A DNA stretch of 64,000 bases. Origin: Cladorhizidae sp. MBARI D1340-BT2. Taxonomy: Eukaryota > Porifera > Demospongiae > Poecilosclerida > Cladorhizidae. Position 1 is the stretch's first letter. Each line of letters begins with the position of its first letter. This document shows, in pieces, positions 1-11,000 of the stretch. Location of the stretch: positions 36,624,163 through 36,688,162 of the forward strand of contig JAQNBH010000015.1 in NCBI GenBank assembly GCA_028752905.1. The letters run 5' to 3'. The notes under the pieces were generated by a model. The model made no database searches. It was not told the DNA's origin and saw only the letters and a list, made by a program, of their open reading frames with translations. The translations under genes were made by a program, and so were the position numbers.

Positions 1-480
1 TATTTATTAACATTTATTACTTTTTCTCTCTTGTGTTTGTATTATTAAAAAATAAATGGAAGTGTTTATCATTTACATGACCTTATGTAATGAATTCCAT
101 ATATTAAAAATAACGAAATTAAAAAAAACAGTATTACAACATTGGTCTTCATTATAAATAGACCCGTAAATAATTGTTGTCTAAGTTGTAAATTTCCCAT
201 TTCATTTTCTTATAAAAACACCTTTGAAGCCAGCAGCTATATACCTACAAGAAGTGACTCGGTATATATAATGCAAAAATTAACCATGTTGATAACAGCA
301 CCCATTGCAGATAAAATTAGCATCACATGTATTAGAATGGCATTTTATAAGCTAACTCCGTTGCTTACGACTATATATATTCCTGTAATGTATTGCACTT
401 ACTTCTAATGCAAAAGAGATGCTTCGAGATTGCTGAAGTCAGGTAATTATAGTTCTATATATTCTTCAAGGACAAGCTCA
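1..480. repeat. dispersed repeat R1, partial copy
   Basis: The sequence from about 50 to 480 can be followed, with substitutions and indels, against 47230-47620. Shared landmarks are the TTGGTCTTCATTATAAATAG-like stretch near 150, GAAGTGACTCGGTATA near 253 and a TTCTATAT...TTCAAGGACAAG stretch near 452. The related right half recurs at 26560-26994. The short open frame inside is not supported as a gene because it is not kept in the other copies. The parent element type is unknown. Confidence 0.6.
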
Positions 481-1190
481 GGTCCTCTGCTCTCAGGCTC
501 CCATAGTCACCATCTCTATTCAAACCATGTTTGTGGGTTTCCCCTATTTATCGTCTCTACCCTCACCTTTGGTGTAGGTTGCCTCTAATTTATTGAATCT
601 ATCAACTAGCCTCTCAAAAGTTGAAGTCAGTTTAGCAATAGATAAATTAGATATATGAAATTCAGGGCTGGCCTTTCTCCTGGTCACCAGGTGTCACTTC
701 CACACTGGATAAAGTCAACTTTGAGGTCAGGTAGGACTCCAACTCCAGCGTTGCTGTATTCAATGTTTCTGGGGTCTTTTGCGTGACTCCAAATTCCAGG
801 TGAACATTTTCTAGCTGTGCTGTGCTAAGTAGACAGTCAATGCAAGTCTCTCCCTTGCTTTGTATTCCTTTTCCAGATATGCTTTGTCTGAAAGAAGTCA
901 TAGATCCTCCAGCTAGGTCCACCTAACTCTCATTCTTCTTGCACTTTTGGGTGTGCAGCTGAGTTTTTACTTGTTTTCCAGCTAGAAGGCTTGAAACCAT
1001 TCTTCAAAGCTTCCATAGCCCACTCATAGCTACCTTGTGGGGTCTGTAGGTAGTCACCGCAGAGAAGTTAAGAGAGCAAACGAAAGAAGACCGCAGAGAA
1101 GTATGTGCATGGTCTCACTGCAGAGAAGTATGTGCTTGGTCAGTGAGACACCTACATCTATTTTTGTTTAACCTCGTCATTCCACTTCTT
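480..1190 (-). pseudogene. Ty3/gypsy gag remnant
   Basis: On the minus strand, 662-922 reads as an open segment containing AQLENVHLEFGVTQKTPETL, then TATLELESYL. This resembles the capsid C-terminal region of Ty3/gypsy gag proteins common in sponges and cnidarians (pattern QLE-P--AF-V-QR-P-TLD-A---TLELESYL). It is short and flanked by stops, so it is a remnant. Sequence near 480-540 (CCATCTCTATTCAAACCAT) recurs at 50900, just upstream of another Ty3/gypsy protease remnant, so both pieces probably come from one family. The assignment rests on recalled family patterns, not a search. Confidence 0.5.
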
Positions 1191-1319
1191 TGCCTCAGAA
1201 ATGTTTAAGAAGTGATAGCTCCTCCACTCCTTCCATTGAATAGTTTAATACTGGTGGTCTAGCTGCCATTTTAACACGAGTCCTTTCCCATGGGTTTCTA
1301 TCCTGCCATCTACGCCAGA

Positions 1320-1850
1320 TGTAACATAGCAGCTCGAGAAGGAGTTGTTTTATTGAACTCGAATTAGAACTGAAAAAGCAACAACACACAGAAACTAACC
1401 ACTTACTGACATTCTACAATACAGCAAATAAACATTTATCTCTAAGATACTACTGTTCATGGCACTAGCTAATGCATTGCAACACAAGAATTAACAATAT
1501 ATAGATACCTAAATACTGTTAGAACTTATGTTCAGTTGATTATTTACCTTTACCATTGTTAAGTATGCTACAGCATTGCACAGAGAAATATAGCATCAGT
1601 AAAATAAAACAAGTAAGTTGTAAACATGGAGTCCATATCACATATAGGAGTTCACTGGATTGTGGGTTAACCAACATGGGCCGAAGAAGATTCATGAGTG
1701 GCATTGGAGAACACACTAATTGTCAATGCAAGCTAGTTAGAGGCTGCTAGAACTTTTAACACAACTTGCTAGCATACCTGCTAAACTTGCAAATAGTTTG
1801 TTCATTTGGTATCATGTGGTGTCACTCTTGTTGAAATCTCACAACACATT
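1320..1850 (-). mobile_element. candidate Ty3/gypsy LTR and primer-binding region
   Basis: Read on the minus strand, an AATAAAA signal near 1353 is followed by TGTTACA at 1320-1326 and then TCTGGCGTAGATGG. This looks like the 3' end of an LTR followed by the start of the internal region, with gag downstream at 480-1190. Sequence at 1630-1810 is recognisably similar to 48800-49000, which lies downstream of the minus-strand RT remnant at 49540. That is where a 3' LTR of the same family would sit. The outer LTR boundary was not found. Confidence 0.35.
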
Positions 1851-3988
1851 AACAATTCTTTACAAGTTAAGTAAGTATACAATGAAAGAAGACAAAAGTT
1901 TTTGATTGAAACATTGGCAAAAAATAGAATTCATTTTTTGTCTTGTCTTTATTTTTTGTCCCTCTCTATGCAATATTATAGTAGGAGCAGTCGAGATAAT
2001 ATCATTTATTCTCTCAATGTATAGACTGAACAGACCAAAACAACTACAATATGATGTGCAAATGTTACGACAATAATTCCCCCCTCCTCCCCCCCTCCCA
2101 CTTTTTCCTGTTTCCAACCTTGATATACACAAAATACCTTGCATATACTGATGTGCTTAAAGAACTATAATAGCAATATATAATATACATTACAAGTTAT
2201 TGAATTGGGGCGGCTATTTATTTGATCACATAGCTATATAGCTACTAGTTAATAAAATATTTCATGACATTTAATTTTCTTCATACAGCTTCTTAAATTA
2301 ATCTGATATTGTGGTCATACCACTCCAGCCAATGCATCTACTAGAGAATATCAAGTCTCAGCTACAGAACATGACTGTAGCTTGTCAGACACTACAAAGT
2401 ACTGTCACAATGAGCAGCTCCTTTCATTCAGTACTGCTTGAGGGCATGGAAGCTCATTTTAATTATCACTGCTGCATGTAATTTTGATCGTAATTTGAGT
2501 GAAATTATGCAAAATCATATGAACAGACCATCAATATACATGAGATTGCTAAATCATAATTTATATTTATACACTCTTTTTCACGTACCTCCATCAGCTC
2601 TGCACTTGAGTCTTCAATTCCTCATCTTGAGTGGGTCTATAACCATCAGCTTTTATTTTCTGCAGGACATAATTCTTCCTGGTCGAGGAGTGTGGACCAA
2701 TTAGTACCGGACATTTCTTCCTGAGTACTATTCCCCCTACTTCTTCAAACTTCTTTGATCATTATGGATCATCGGCTCCAAGGCTCCCTATAAAGTGGGA
2801 GAGCTCCCAATTTTACTTCAACTTTGTGATTGTGATTTCCTCCGATTCTCCTAGTTTCCGTACTCAGCTCCCACTTGTTAATCAAGAGTTCAGTACTAAT
2901 ATGGCACTATATAGAATTAGTATCAAGTATCAAATGAACTACTATAAACTTAGCCAAAGGCAGCCACTGACCTTTACGGAAGGTCAGAAAAGAAAAGTAA
3001 ACCAAATCTGTGACTGTGAGACAATGTATTATTGGTTTCTGTTGGTTCTAAAGTGCAATAGTTACAGCACCACAGGCATTCCCATCATATCTCTCACTTC
3101 TTCCTTGCCTACAGAGGGAGATCTCATATACTGATCTTCAATTAAGAGCACCCCAAGCCGCCGAGGGCTAGAATCAAAAGTGATATACATTTAACTAAAA
3201 ACCTAAAAAGCATATTTTGCTATAAAGTCTGATGATTAAACGTCTGACTTCTAACCCCAACCTGCAAGAAAAACAGTGCTTAACATTGCCACACACAGTG
3301 GCTAAACATTTTTGCTAAATAATGCACTCCAACTGAAAAAATGGAGGACAGAGCGGACAACGGCTAAAGAAGGAGCTAAACTTTTAGACGAAATAAGTGT
3401 CTCAAGCCAGGTTACAAAGGAGCGAAGGTGAGAGAATGAGCTAGCAATAGAGCATATGTTGCGACTGATATTACTCTCTGAAGTATATTAATCTAAGAAC
3501 TATGAACATCCTTCAAGATCTGCTTAGCAAAAGATGAGAACTATTCTTGCTCCAGGCTCTGCATTCTACAAGAGCCAAATGCATAATTGCTGGCATATTG
3601 AAAAGTGTTTGGGACTTAAATAGACACGGAAAAGTAATTACCTGCCAAACTAGAAGGTTGGGAAAGAGTCTAGAAGTGTCCTGGAAATGAGCACCAAGAA
3701 GCTCATCAAGAAACAATGGCTAATAATAGGTGCGGTCATATTAGTAAAATTGATGCCTCTATAATTACATTGCCTTGGTGGGAAAGCTAATATGCATGCA
3801 CGTAACTGATACTTTTTTCAATAAGATTTAGACCAGCATTATAGACACCAGTACCATACAAATTGCAGTCTGTAACGATAACATTAGCAACCAGAATTTA
3901 CAGTATTAACTCTACACACCTAACAATCAGCTTTTGCATCTTTATAATAGGGTCATAAAAAGTCCTCTGAAACCTGACAGTTAGTAAT
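1851..3988. other. no gene recognised
   Basis: AT-rich sequence with only short open frames (largest about 100 codons at 2826-3134 and 94 codons on the minus strand at 1860-2144). None shows a recognisable domain, and none is repeated elsewhere in the window. A pyrimidine-rich stretch lies at 2074-2106. Confidence 0.4.
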
Positions 3989-4216
3989 CTAGTTATATGT
4001 AAGTAATCTTATGCTTCAGAGTTAGATGTGTAAGTAACATTATGCTTCAGAGCTAGATGTGTAAGTAACATTATGCTTCAGAGCTAGATGTGTGAGTAAC
4101 AGTATGCTTCAGAGCTAGATGTGTAAGTAACATTATGCTTCAGAGCTAGATGTGTAAGTAACATTATGCTCCAGAGCTAGATGTGTAAGTAACATTATGC
4201 TTCAGAGCTAGATGTT
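3989..4216 (+). repeat. 31-bp minisatellite, about 7.4 units
   Basis: Head-to-tail units of exactly 31 bp begin at 3989, 4020, 4051, 4082, 4113, 4144 and 4175, with a partial unit to 4216. The core is AGCTAGATGTGTAAGTAAC followed by ATTATGCTTCAG. Units differ by a few substitutions and the first is the most diverged. No spacers separate the units, so it is not a CRISPR array. Confidence 0.95.
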
Positions 4217-5269
4217 TAGAAAACTGTATTATAAACAATTGTTTCTTTTATTAAAGGAATGTGTAAGCAACCTGAACTAATGGGAATGAGGAAACTGTGT
4301 GTATCCCGTGTGTAATTCATCTGGGGAGTAAAAATTGTGTTAGGCAGTGTGTTTGAACTTTCGATAAGAGATGATGACAAGGACATGAAAGCTAAAAGCA
4401 GCAGTGGTAAATATTGAGAAAGAATTTTGTTTGGCTGTTATAAAAATATATCGATGTCAATTAGCATCTTGATGAAAAACATCCATATTGCTGTTTCAAA
4501 CAAAGCATATTGATAGAACATGCCATAGCTACTCCGTACTATATGGCATTAACTCACCTGCCATTACCTGAAGAGCTTTGATAACCTGTTTTGACAGAAA
4601 AGTACCAATTTCTGGCAAGCCGATCAAAAACTATATCTATATCTATATATATACTATATATAACAATATTATATACATAGGACGAGGCATAACCGCCTGC
4701 AATTAGAGTAATCTAAGTTGAGAGATCTGCCTGGCTAGATAAATGCCTTCAGCTATTATGACGTAGTTTACTGATGGCTAACACAATTACTTTAACCTGA
4801 AGCATACAGACATGACATGGTGTAACAACACAAGTAGGCTGTATAAAAGAAATAAGCTATAGTCATTATGGGAGATTGTGCAACACTATTATTCATCCAG
4901 TGAAGTCATTAATTTTACTAACACACACTTCAAGTAACAACAACTATAGTAGAGAATGCTCTCTCACACACACACATTTATAGCAGCTGAAAGTGTTTAA
5001 GCAACTAAGGGGCTGCCAATGAGAGCTTTAGTTAGTGATATGAGCTTTTTGGGGGGTGGGAGGGATGATAATGAGTGGGTCAAACAACATAGAGAGAGCT
5101 CACCTGATGTGTGGGATCATATCCTTTTTGTTGACAAAACTGATATACAGAAGACATAGAGAAGCATGTCTATATATATTATGTCCATCTGTTTATATTC
5201 TATACACTCTAAAACTACGCTCACAAGCTATAGCTATAATTATGTTCTGAATTAGAAAGACCAGAAGAT
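4217..5269. other. no gene recognised
   Basis: AT-rich sequence with a TA-rich tract at about 4632-4670 and a short CA run near 4967. No open frame with recognisable content. Confidence 0.4.
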
Positions 5270-5961
5270 AGTATACCGGAATACTCAGACACAGGGTTGG
5301 GTTCAGGTAAATTAAAGTGATCTTGCGGTGTTTTAAGGTACAAGCTAGTGTACGGCCAAATGCTATGGGGAAGGGAAGAGTGTAGGCAGGGGATGTGCCA
5401 CCTACTCGCAGAATGTACAATTTGCATTTGAATAAATCAGAGTGTTAAAATAATGGTTGCACAAAAAGTTGCCTGACCAGCCTGACCAATTACTTCAGTC
5501 CTAATGTATACACAAGACATGAACTAAAATTATATATTTAGTGAAAGTGGTTTTTCAATGTAGACCACAAATAGTAGTCAATGCTAAGAGGAGCTGATAA
5601 AGTGACAATTTTGGAATTGGTTGATCCCACAATATTTTTGGGGGAAATGAGAGATCCCCTCCCCCAATCACGGGGAATAATGTCAAAAAAAATACACCTC
5701 GACAATACCCATCATAACTTCCACCCACTACCCTCTATCAACATAAGTTTTGTACCAAAATGTAGCTTAGTAAATAAGCTGTATTTAACTTTTGTCATAG
5801 ATATTTTTTATGCCAAGGTGTCAGCCAGGCAATCCAACTTTTACCCGGTCCTTGAATTATAAACCATTAATAATGCTAAGTGGCTGTTAGGTGGTTTATG
5901 GTAAGAGTACATGTAGTAGTTTCACCTAAACTATTTGAATCAGTATGATAATGCACCACAT

Positions 5962-5983
5962 GGGGGGGGGGGGGGGGGGGGGG
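5962..5983. repeat. 22-nt homopolymer G run
   Basis: Uninterrupted G run in the 5' flank of block A. Homopolymers this long are prone to length polymorphism and assembly error. Confidence 0.95.
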
Positions 5984-6618
5984 AAATCCCATACAAACCG
6001 CATGCAGATATGCTGGTCTACATTCTCATAACAGTAAAAATATAATTATTAGCTTAAGCATTCTGGTGATATATAAATTATGGAGTTCGGGTAAGAAATT
6101 AAGGGAGAAATTTGTGTCAAATTCTTCTAATCGAACGCAACGCGATTCTTCTTCATTCCTTGCTGGGCTTCTGATGAAAATAGTGAGTGCAAAAGCTGTC
6201 GTCAATAACCAACTGACAATTTGTTACTCAATGTTCGAAATGTAATATACCAATGTAGACTACTAGCATTTACAGGACCTTTTACTTTAAAAAATAATAT
6301 ATACCAAATATAAGAGCTTAAAAAAGCAGTATGGTATTGGGGTCAAATGTTTTAAATATTGCACTCTAGATATTTATTACATAATTAGAATGCAATTCAA
6401 TATGTAAATAAATTGATAATTAACTTAAACTTTGTTACTTGAAGACTCGACTAGTTGCTCTAGCCTTCATCAGCATTATTTCTTAGAAGAAATGTCCAGT
6501 AAATTTTAAATATATTCTACTATGTCAGTGGGAGGTCATTGAGAGATTCTTCTCGTTTTTTTATGTTTCATTTTGGTTCCTCTGCATCATCCTTCAAGAA
6601 CTTGTAGCAGTTGCTCAG

Positions 6619-6870
6619 GATAACTCCAGAACTAAACAATCACAGCTGTCTCTATCATGTTTATACTTAAGTATATAAACATACATCATGTCAGGATAAC
6701 TCCAGAACTAACAAAATTAATGATAGCAGTCTTTATCATGTTTATACTTAAGTATTATGCACATATATAAACATACATCATGTCAGGTCAGGATAACCCC
6801 AGAACTAACCAATCATAGCAGTCTTCATCATGTTTATGTATATGCACATATATAAACATACATCATGGGT
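6619..6870 (+). repeat. tandem repeat of 75-97 bp, three units in the 5' flank
   Basis: Three consecutive units each start with GATAACYCCAGAACTAA, continue with a TATCATGTTTATACTTAAGT-like segment and end in ATAAACATACATCATG. The boundaries are about 6619, 6694 and 6791. The matching region has about two units in block D (51569-51710) and one in block B (33028-33095), so copy number changed after the blocks separated. Confidence 0.85.
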
Positions 6871-7065
6871 CACAAGTGGTTCCAAATGGTTTAATATCTG
6901 CGCTGACAGAGTAAAGCTTCTAAGTAAACCAACTGGCCTTCTACTTCTTTGCAGTGAACATGCAGCAGTTACTGAATCACCTCAGCCAAAAATTGCTCAC
7001 ACACAAGCATGGTTAATGCATTGGGTATTTGGAGTCTACTATTAGTAAAATTATTGCACACAAGT

Positions 7066-7120
7066 GATGGGTTGGGAAGGGGAGGATGGGGTCGGGGGGG
7101 GGGAGGTGGGAGGAGATGGA
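7066..7120 (+). repeat. short G-rich purine tract
   Basis: About 55 bp of mostly G with scattered A and T, just upstream of GGACTAAATTTGATGA. The same position holds about 60 bp in block B (33302-33365) and about 340 bp in block D (51909-52250). Confidence 0.8.
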
Positions 7121-7896
7121 CTAAATTTGATGATAGTAGTATGTAGACAGATTGTTAAAAAAATTTGTATGGGCTATCTTAGCAAAGAAGTCATGGCATG
7201 CTGGAAATGTTTTCCTTTGCGGTAAAGATTGCTGAAACTACTATTAAAATGTAAAGAGGCTGCCAAAGTGAGTTTCATCTGAGACACACGCTGAGTGGTG
7301 TATAGCTATATGTATTTTTGGCATTTTGCCATTTTGAAATGGGCTGAGAGCAGAAACATCAAAAAATAAATTAAGGGGCCAAACCCAAATAGGGAGTGCT
7401 ATTGCACCATACACAAGATATTACATCACACATTTCTACAAACCCTAAAATAACTTCTGCTGTTGATGAACTGTTACACTTAGCACTATTGCTAACACCA
7501 TGATATTGTCACATGTTTCTTTATATAGCTACACAAGGAGAGAACTTCCGTGTAATGGAATAAGCATGACAATTGCGGCGCACGAATTTTGCACAAGTAT
7601 GATATAATATGAACTGAAGGTTTCCGACCTGTTCTCTCTTCAGTGCGAGCTTACAAGTTAGACTAGTGAAGCCTTTTCATATAATATGTCTGCCAACTGC
7701 GATTTGGATGGTGAAAGTGTTGAAGGAACTTCAGTAGCTGTAGTCCAGTAGACTATGAGCGCCTCAGCGGACTGAAAAAAAGTAACCTGTGTAAATCCCC
7801 CACCTGAATTAAACCCCACCCGCCGGAAACTAGCACGGGTTGGTGCCCGAGCTGAAGTTACTGAGCAAGTTACAGCCAGTGAATAGACTACTAGAC

Positions 7897-7973
7897 AGAG
7901 AGTAGAGTCAGTAGACGCTTCTCAATGGTAACTAGTAGTTACCATTGAGAAGCGTCTACTGACTCTACTCTCT
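7897..7973. repeat. perfect 38-bp-arm palindrome just before the start codon of copy A
   Basis: Bases 7897-7934 are the exact reverse complement of 7936-7973, with a single G (7935) at the centre. The right arm is the ancestral 5' leader, present once in copies B and D. The left arm is an inverted duplicate found only here. The palindrome ends two bases before the ATG at 7976, so if it lies within the transcript it would form a very stable hairpin against the start codon. It could also be a fold-back artefact of sequencing or assembly. Confidence 0.95.
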
Positions 7974-7975
7974 AT

Positions 7976-8063
7976 ATGTTTTGCGTGGCGACAATGGAAT
8001 GGATTATTCTAACAAGCTTAGCGCTTGCTCTTACAGCACTTCCTTCAGTGGAGGGGCAAACAT
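7976..8063 (+). CDS. copy A exon 1: signal peptide
   Basis: Two in-frame starts: ATG at 7976 and a second at 7994 (MEWIILTSLALALTALPSVEG). The second gives the more typical signal peptide: a short N-terminus, a hydrophobic core, and a small-residue cleavage region near VEG-Q. The exon ends in phase 1 at a GTAAGT donor (8064). The same 88-nt exon occurs at 34002-34089 and 53120-53207. Confidence 0.85.
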
Positions 8064-11000
8064 GTAAGTGGGCAGCTGTTGCAAGGAAGCTGCTTTCTAT
8101 GTTATTTTAAACTGCTTGTTAGCTTGTAAAAGAAAGTGGGATTGGAAAGCTAGACACAAGAAGCTTTGGCAGAGCTTGCTGTCTAATCCTTGAATTAATT
8201 TATTTTTATTTTTATCTTAGCTTTAGCATTATATATATATACTAGCTGCAGTGGTCAACATAGGTTGTGACTGCTGAAGAGTCCCCACACCTGCCATGGT
8301 TGTAGTGTTAGGGGTGTTGTAGTGTTAGGGGTGTCAAATAAAACAATATCCAACAACTCAATGAGACTGGGCACCACTTGCCCACAAAGCCCCCCCCCCC
8401 CTACCCCCCCCCAAAAAAAAATTGCTTGGTGCAGAAAGGATGAAGGAGGCAAAAAAAATCTACTTTTTATGTGTCAAGTTTAGCTGTTGAAGCATCTGTA
8501 CTCTTGCTGCTTTTACAGATAATTATTACCATAAAGTTTCTAACTACTGAACTATATAAAAGCACAATGTGAATAGCATAATCTGGCAATTATCGGTACA
8601 TCTAGTAAGTTGATTCTTGCACTGGAAGTGAACTTTATTCACACTCGACAATCCTTGTTAATTCCGGAAGTAACCTTACTCAGCTATTAACTACGAAGGT
8701 CAGACTCCACATGCTAAAATGCCAATTATCACCATCCCGTACCTATTAGCACCACCACATACAAATCAATTATCGGCACTGTGTGTGATGTTTATGTTTT
8801 TAGCAAGACCCTAACAGATCCATAATATATTTCTTTGCTAATAACTTTTACACAGTGACACCATGTTCATACCTGATGTAAACATCATACATTTGTAAAA
8901 AAACAAAGCCATTTTATTACCAAAACAAATGTTAAGAGAAGTTATTGCTCTCACATCAATAAATGTAGACATGCTACACAATGGAAAATAAACAAATCTC
9001 TCTTCCATCAGTGTCACAGGTTGGAGAGGCAATACATTGTTCCTGCAAGAAATGACAGCCAGCAAACATAATCCATGCAGAGCTTAATATGCCCAGGTTT
9101 GTCCATTAGGTTGTTTTCTACCAGTAGTCAATCATCTGAAATCATCTCTTCTTGAGAACTCCTTTCTCTGATTCTGCTATGCCTTAATATGTGTACTGGT
9201 TTTCCCATATCCGATCTTTCCAACTACCTGGATGAATCCACCAAGTTCGCTCTCCTCGGTTGCAGTTAAATTAGTCCATTGTCCTAGCTTCATGACATGA
9301 GTAACCTAGCCAAGATGTCTGCACTGTCATGCTCAATGACTGCATGCTGGACAGGTCAAGCACCCTTACTGCTGCAAGAGCAGCTTGCAAGACTTTGTTT
9401 TCATTTGTTGTTCCTGCATGTGGTCAACAAAGGAGGAGCACTACCATCCTGACCTTCTTCCTACCCCGTGGCATCCTAATGGAAATAGGGAACTAGTTGG
9501 ATAAAGTATCTATTTTGCTAGTCAGCCAATTCCATGAAACAGACGAGTAGTTCTCTATCATTATGGCTCTAGTCAGCACAACTATGACAGCAATCTAACC
9601 AGAAACAAACGCTAAGGCAAACTTATCTTGCAAGGTTAATGAAGTCTGCAAATAATCAAGAAATGAGAAGCCTTGTCCGATGTTCAGCAACAAGAAACTG
9701 GTGCAGCTCCTTCTCAATGTCAGGGAATGTTCCAGAATATTATCGTAAACTTTGATATTACGAGTGACGTAAGTATGCCGATGATTGGTGCTCCCGGTGC
9801 CGATAATTGAGCAATGCCGATGAATGGCCATTTACTTGTACGCTACACCTGTTTTTCTGGTGTGTATATAGGCACTGATATAGCACGTTCATATGCCATG
9901 ATTATTTCATCTATCGGCAAACTGGATGAACTCTACAGTATATAAGGAACCACACACACAGGATCGATCACATGACACTACCATATATAGATCAGCTTTG
10001 TATTGATATGATTCGTTGAAGGCAACTAGTAGCACAGAGCACCTGTAATGCTCCACTCCATTGGGATGTTTTACCTTCCACCTTGCTTTCCCTTCCATTC
10101 CTGTGTAACATTAATTATTGTACCTATTACGCTGTCAGTTTGTATAGGAAATGATTCTGCATTGGTTGTGAGCATGATAGTACAGAAGATGCCAGAGTGT
10201 ATTACTAGACTTATGTAGATGTACAAGAGATGTACGAGAAATGCCATTGGCCTTTTCACTTTCACTAGCTTTCATTGCTGGAGCAATCTGAGGCTACATT
10301 CTCTATCACTGCTCACAAATCTCGAGTAGCATGGAATACTTTTGCTGACCAACAAGAAGCCATGTTGCAATGTTATATAGTTCACACCTGTGTTAACAAC
10401 TAGCTCACATTAGAGCAGCTAAATGAACACTGTATGATTTATATAATGTCAATATTGACTTGAGTGTTACATCATATATTATCATTATGTAAATCTAGGT
10501 GCTATTACACAAAGCAATGTAGTAGTGGGTGGACCAAGTAATTTCCGAGATCCTTCAAAACAATATAGATATGTGCTGCGAGGTATTTCTAAAGGAGGTG
10601 CACCTACATCCTTCACTTGGAGAAGAGAAGGTGATGTCCTCTCCTCTAGTGACCCCTACAGTATTGCTGACCCAGTACTGATCACCAGTGAGAATACTTG
10701 CTCTGACAGATTCTATGAGAGCAGGGTAACTGTGACAGGCAAAGTAACTGGAGAGTTCACATACACTGTCAGAAATGAGGACACGGACAGTGACGTGGTG
10801 GGCACGCTCACTATAGAAGGTAAGCATTAATGCAGTATACTAGGATAATAGCTCCATAGTAGTACGTCATAGATCATTTCTGATTGACATTATTAGAATG
10901 GCTTGGGTCTCAATGAGGGTGGATGCTGCACACCAGTAGCATTATTGCATTTCAGCTACAGCATTCTTGAAGTGATGGAATGTGCTGATGTGGAAATTTT

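Noticed and set aside
3989..4216. CRISPR array
   Set aside because: The 31-bp units are contiguous with no spacers and the context is animal nuclear DNA.
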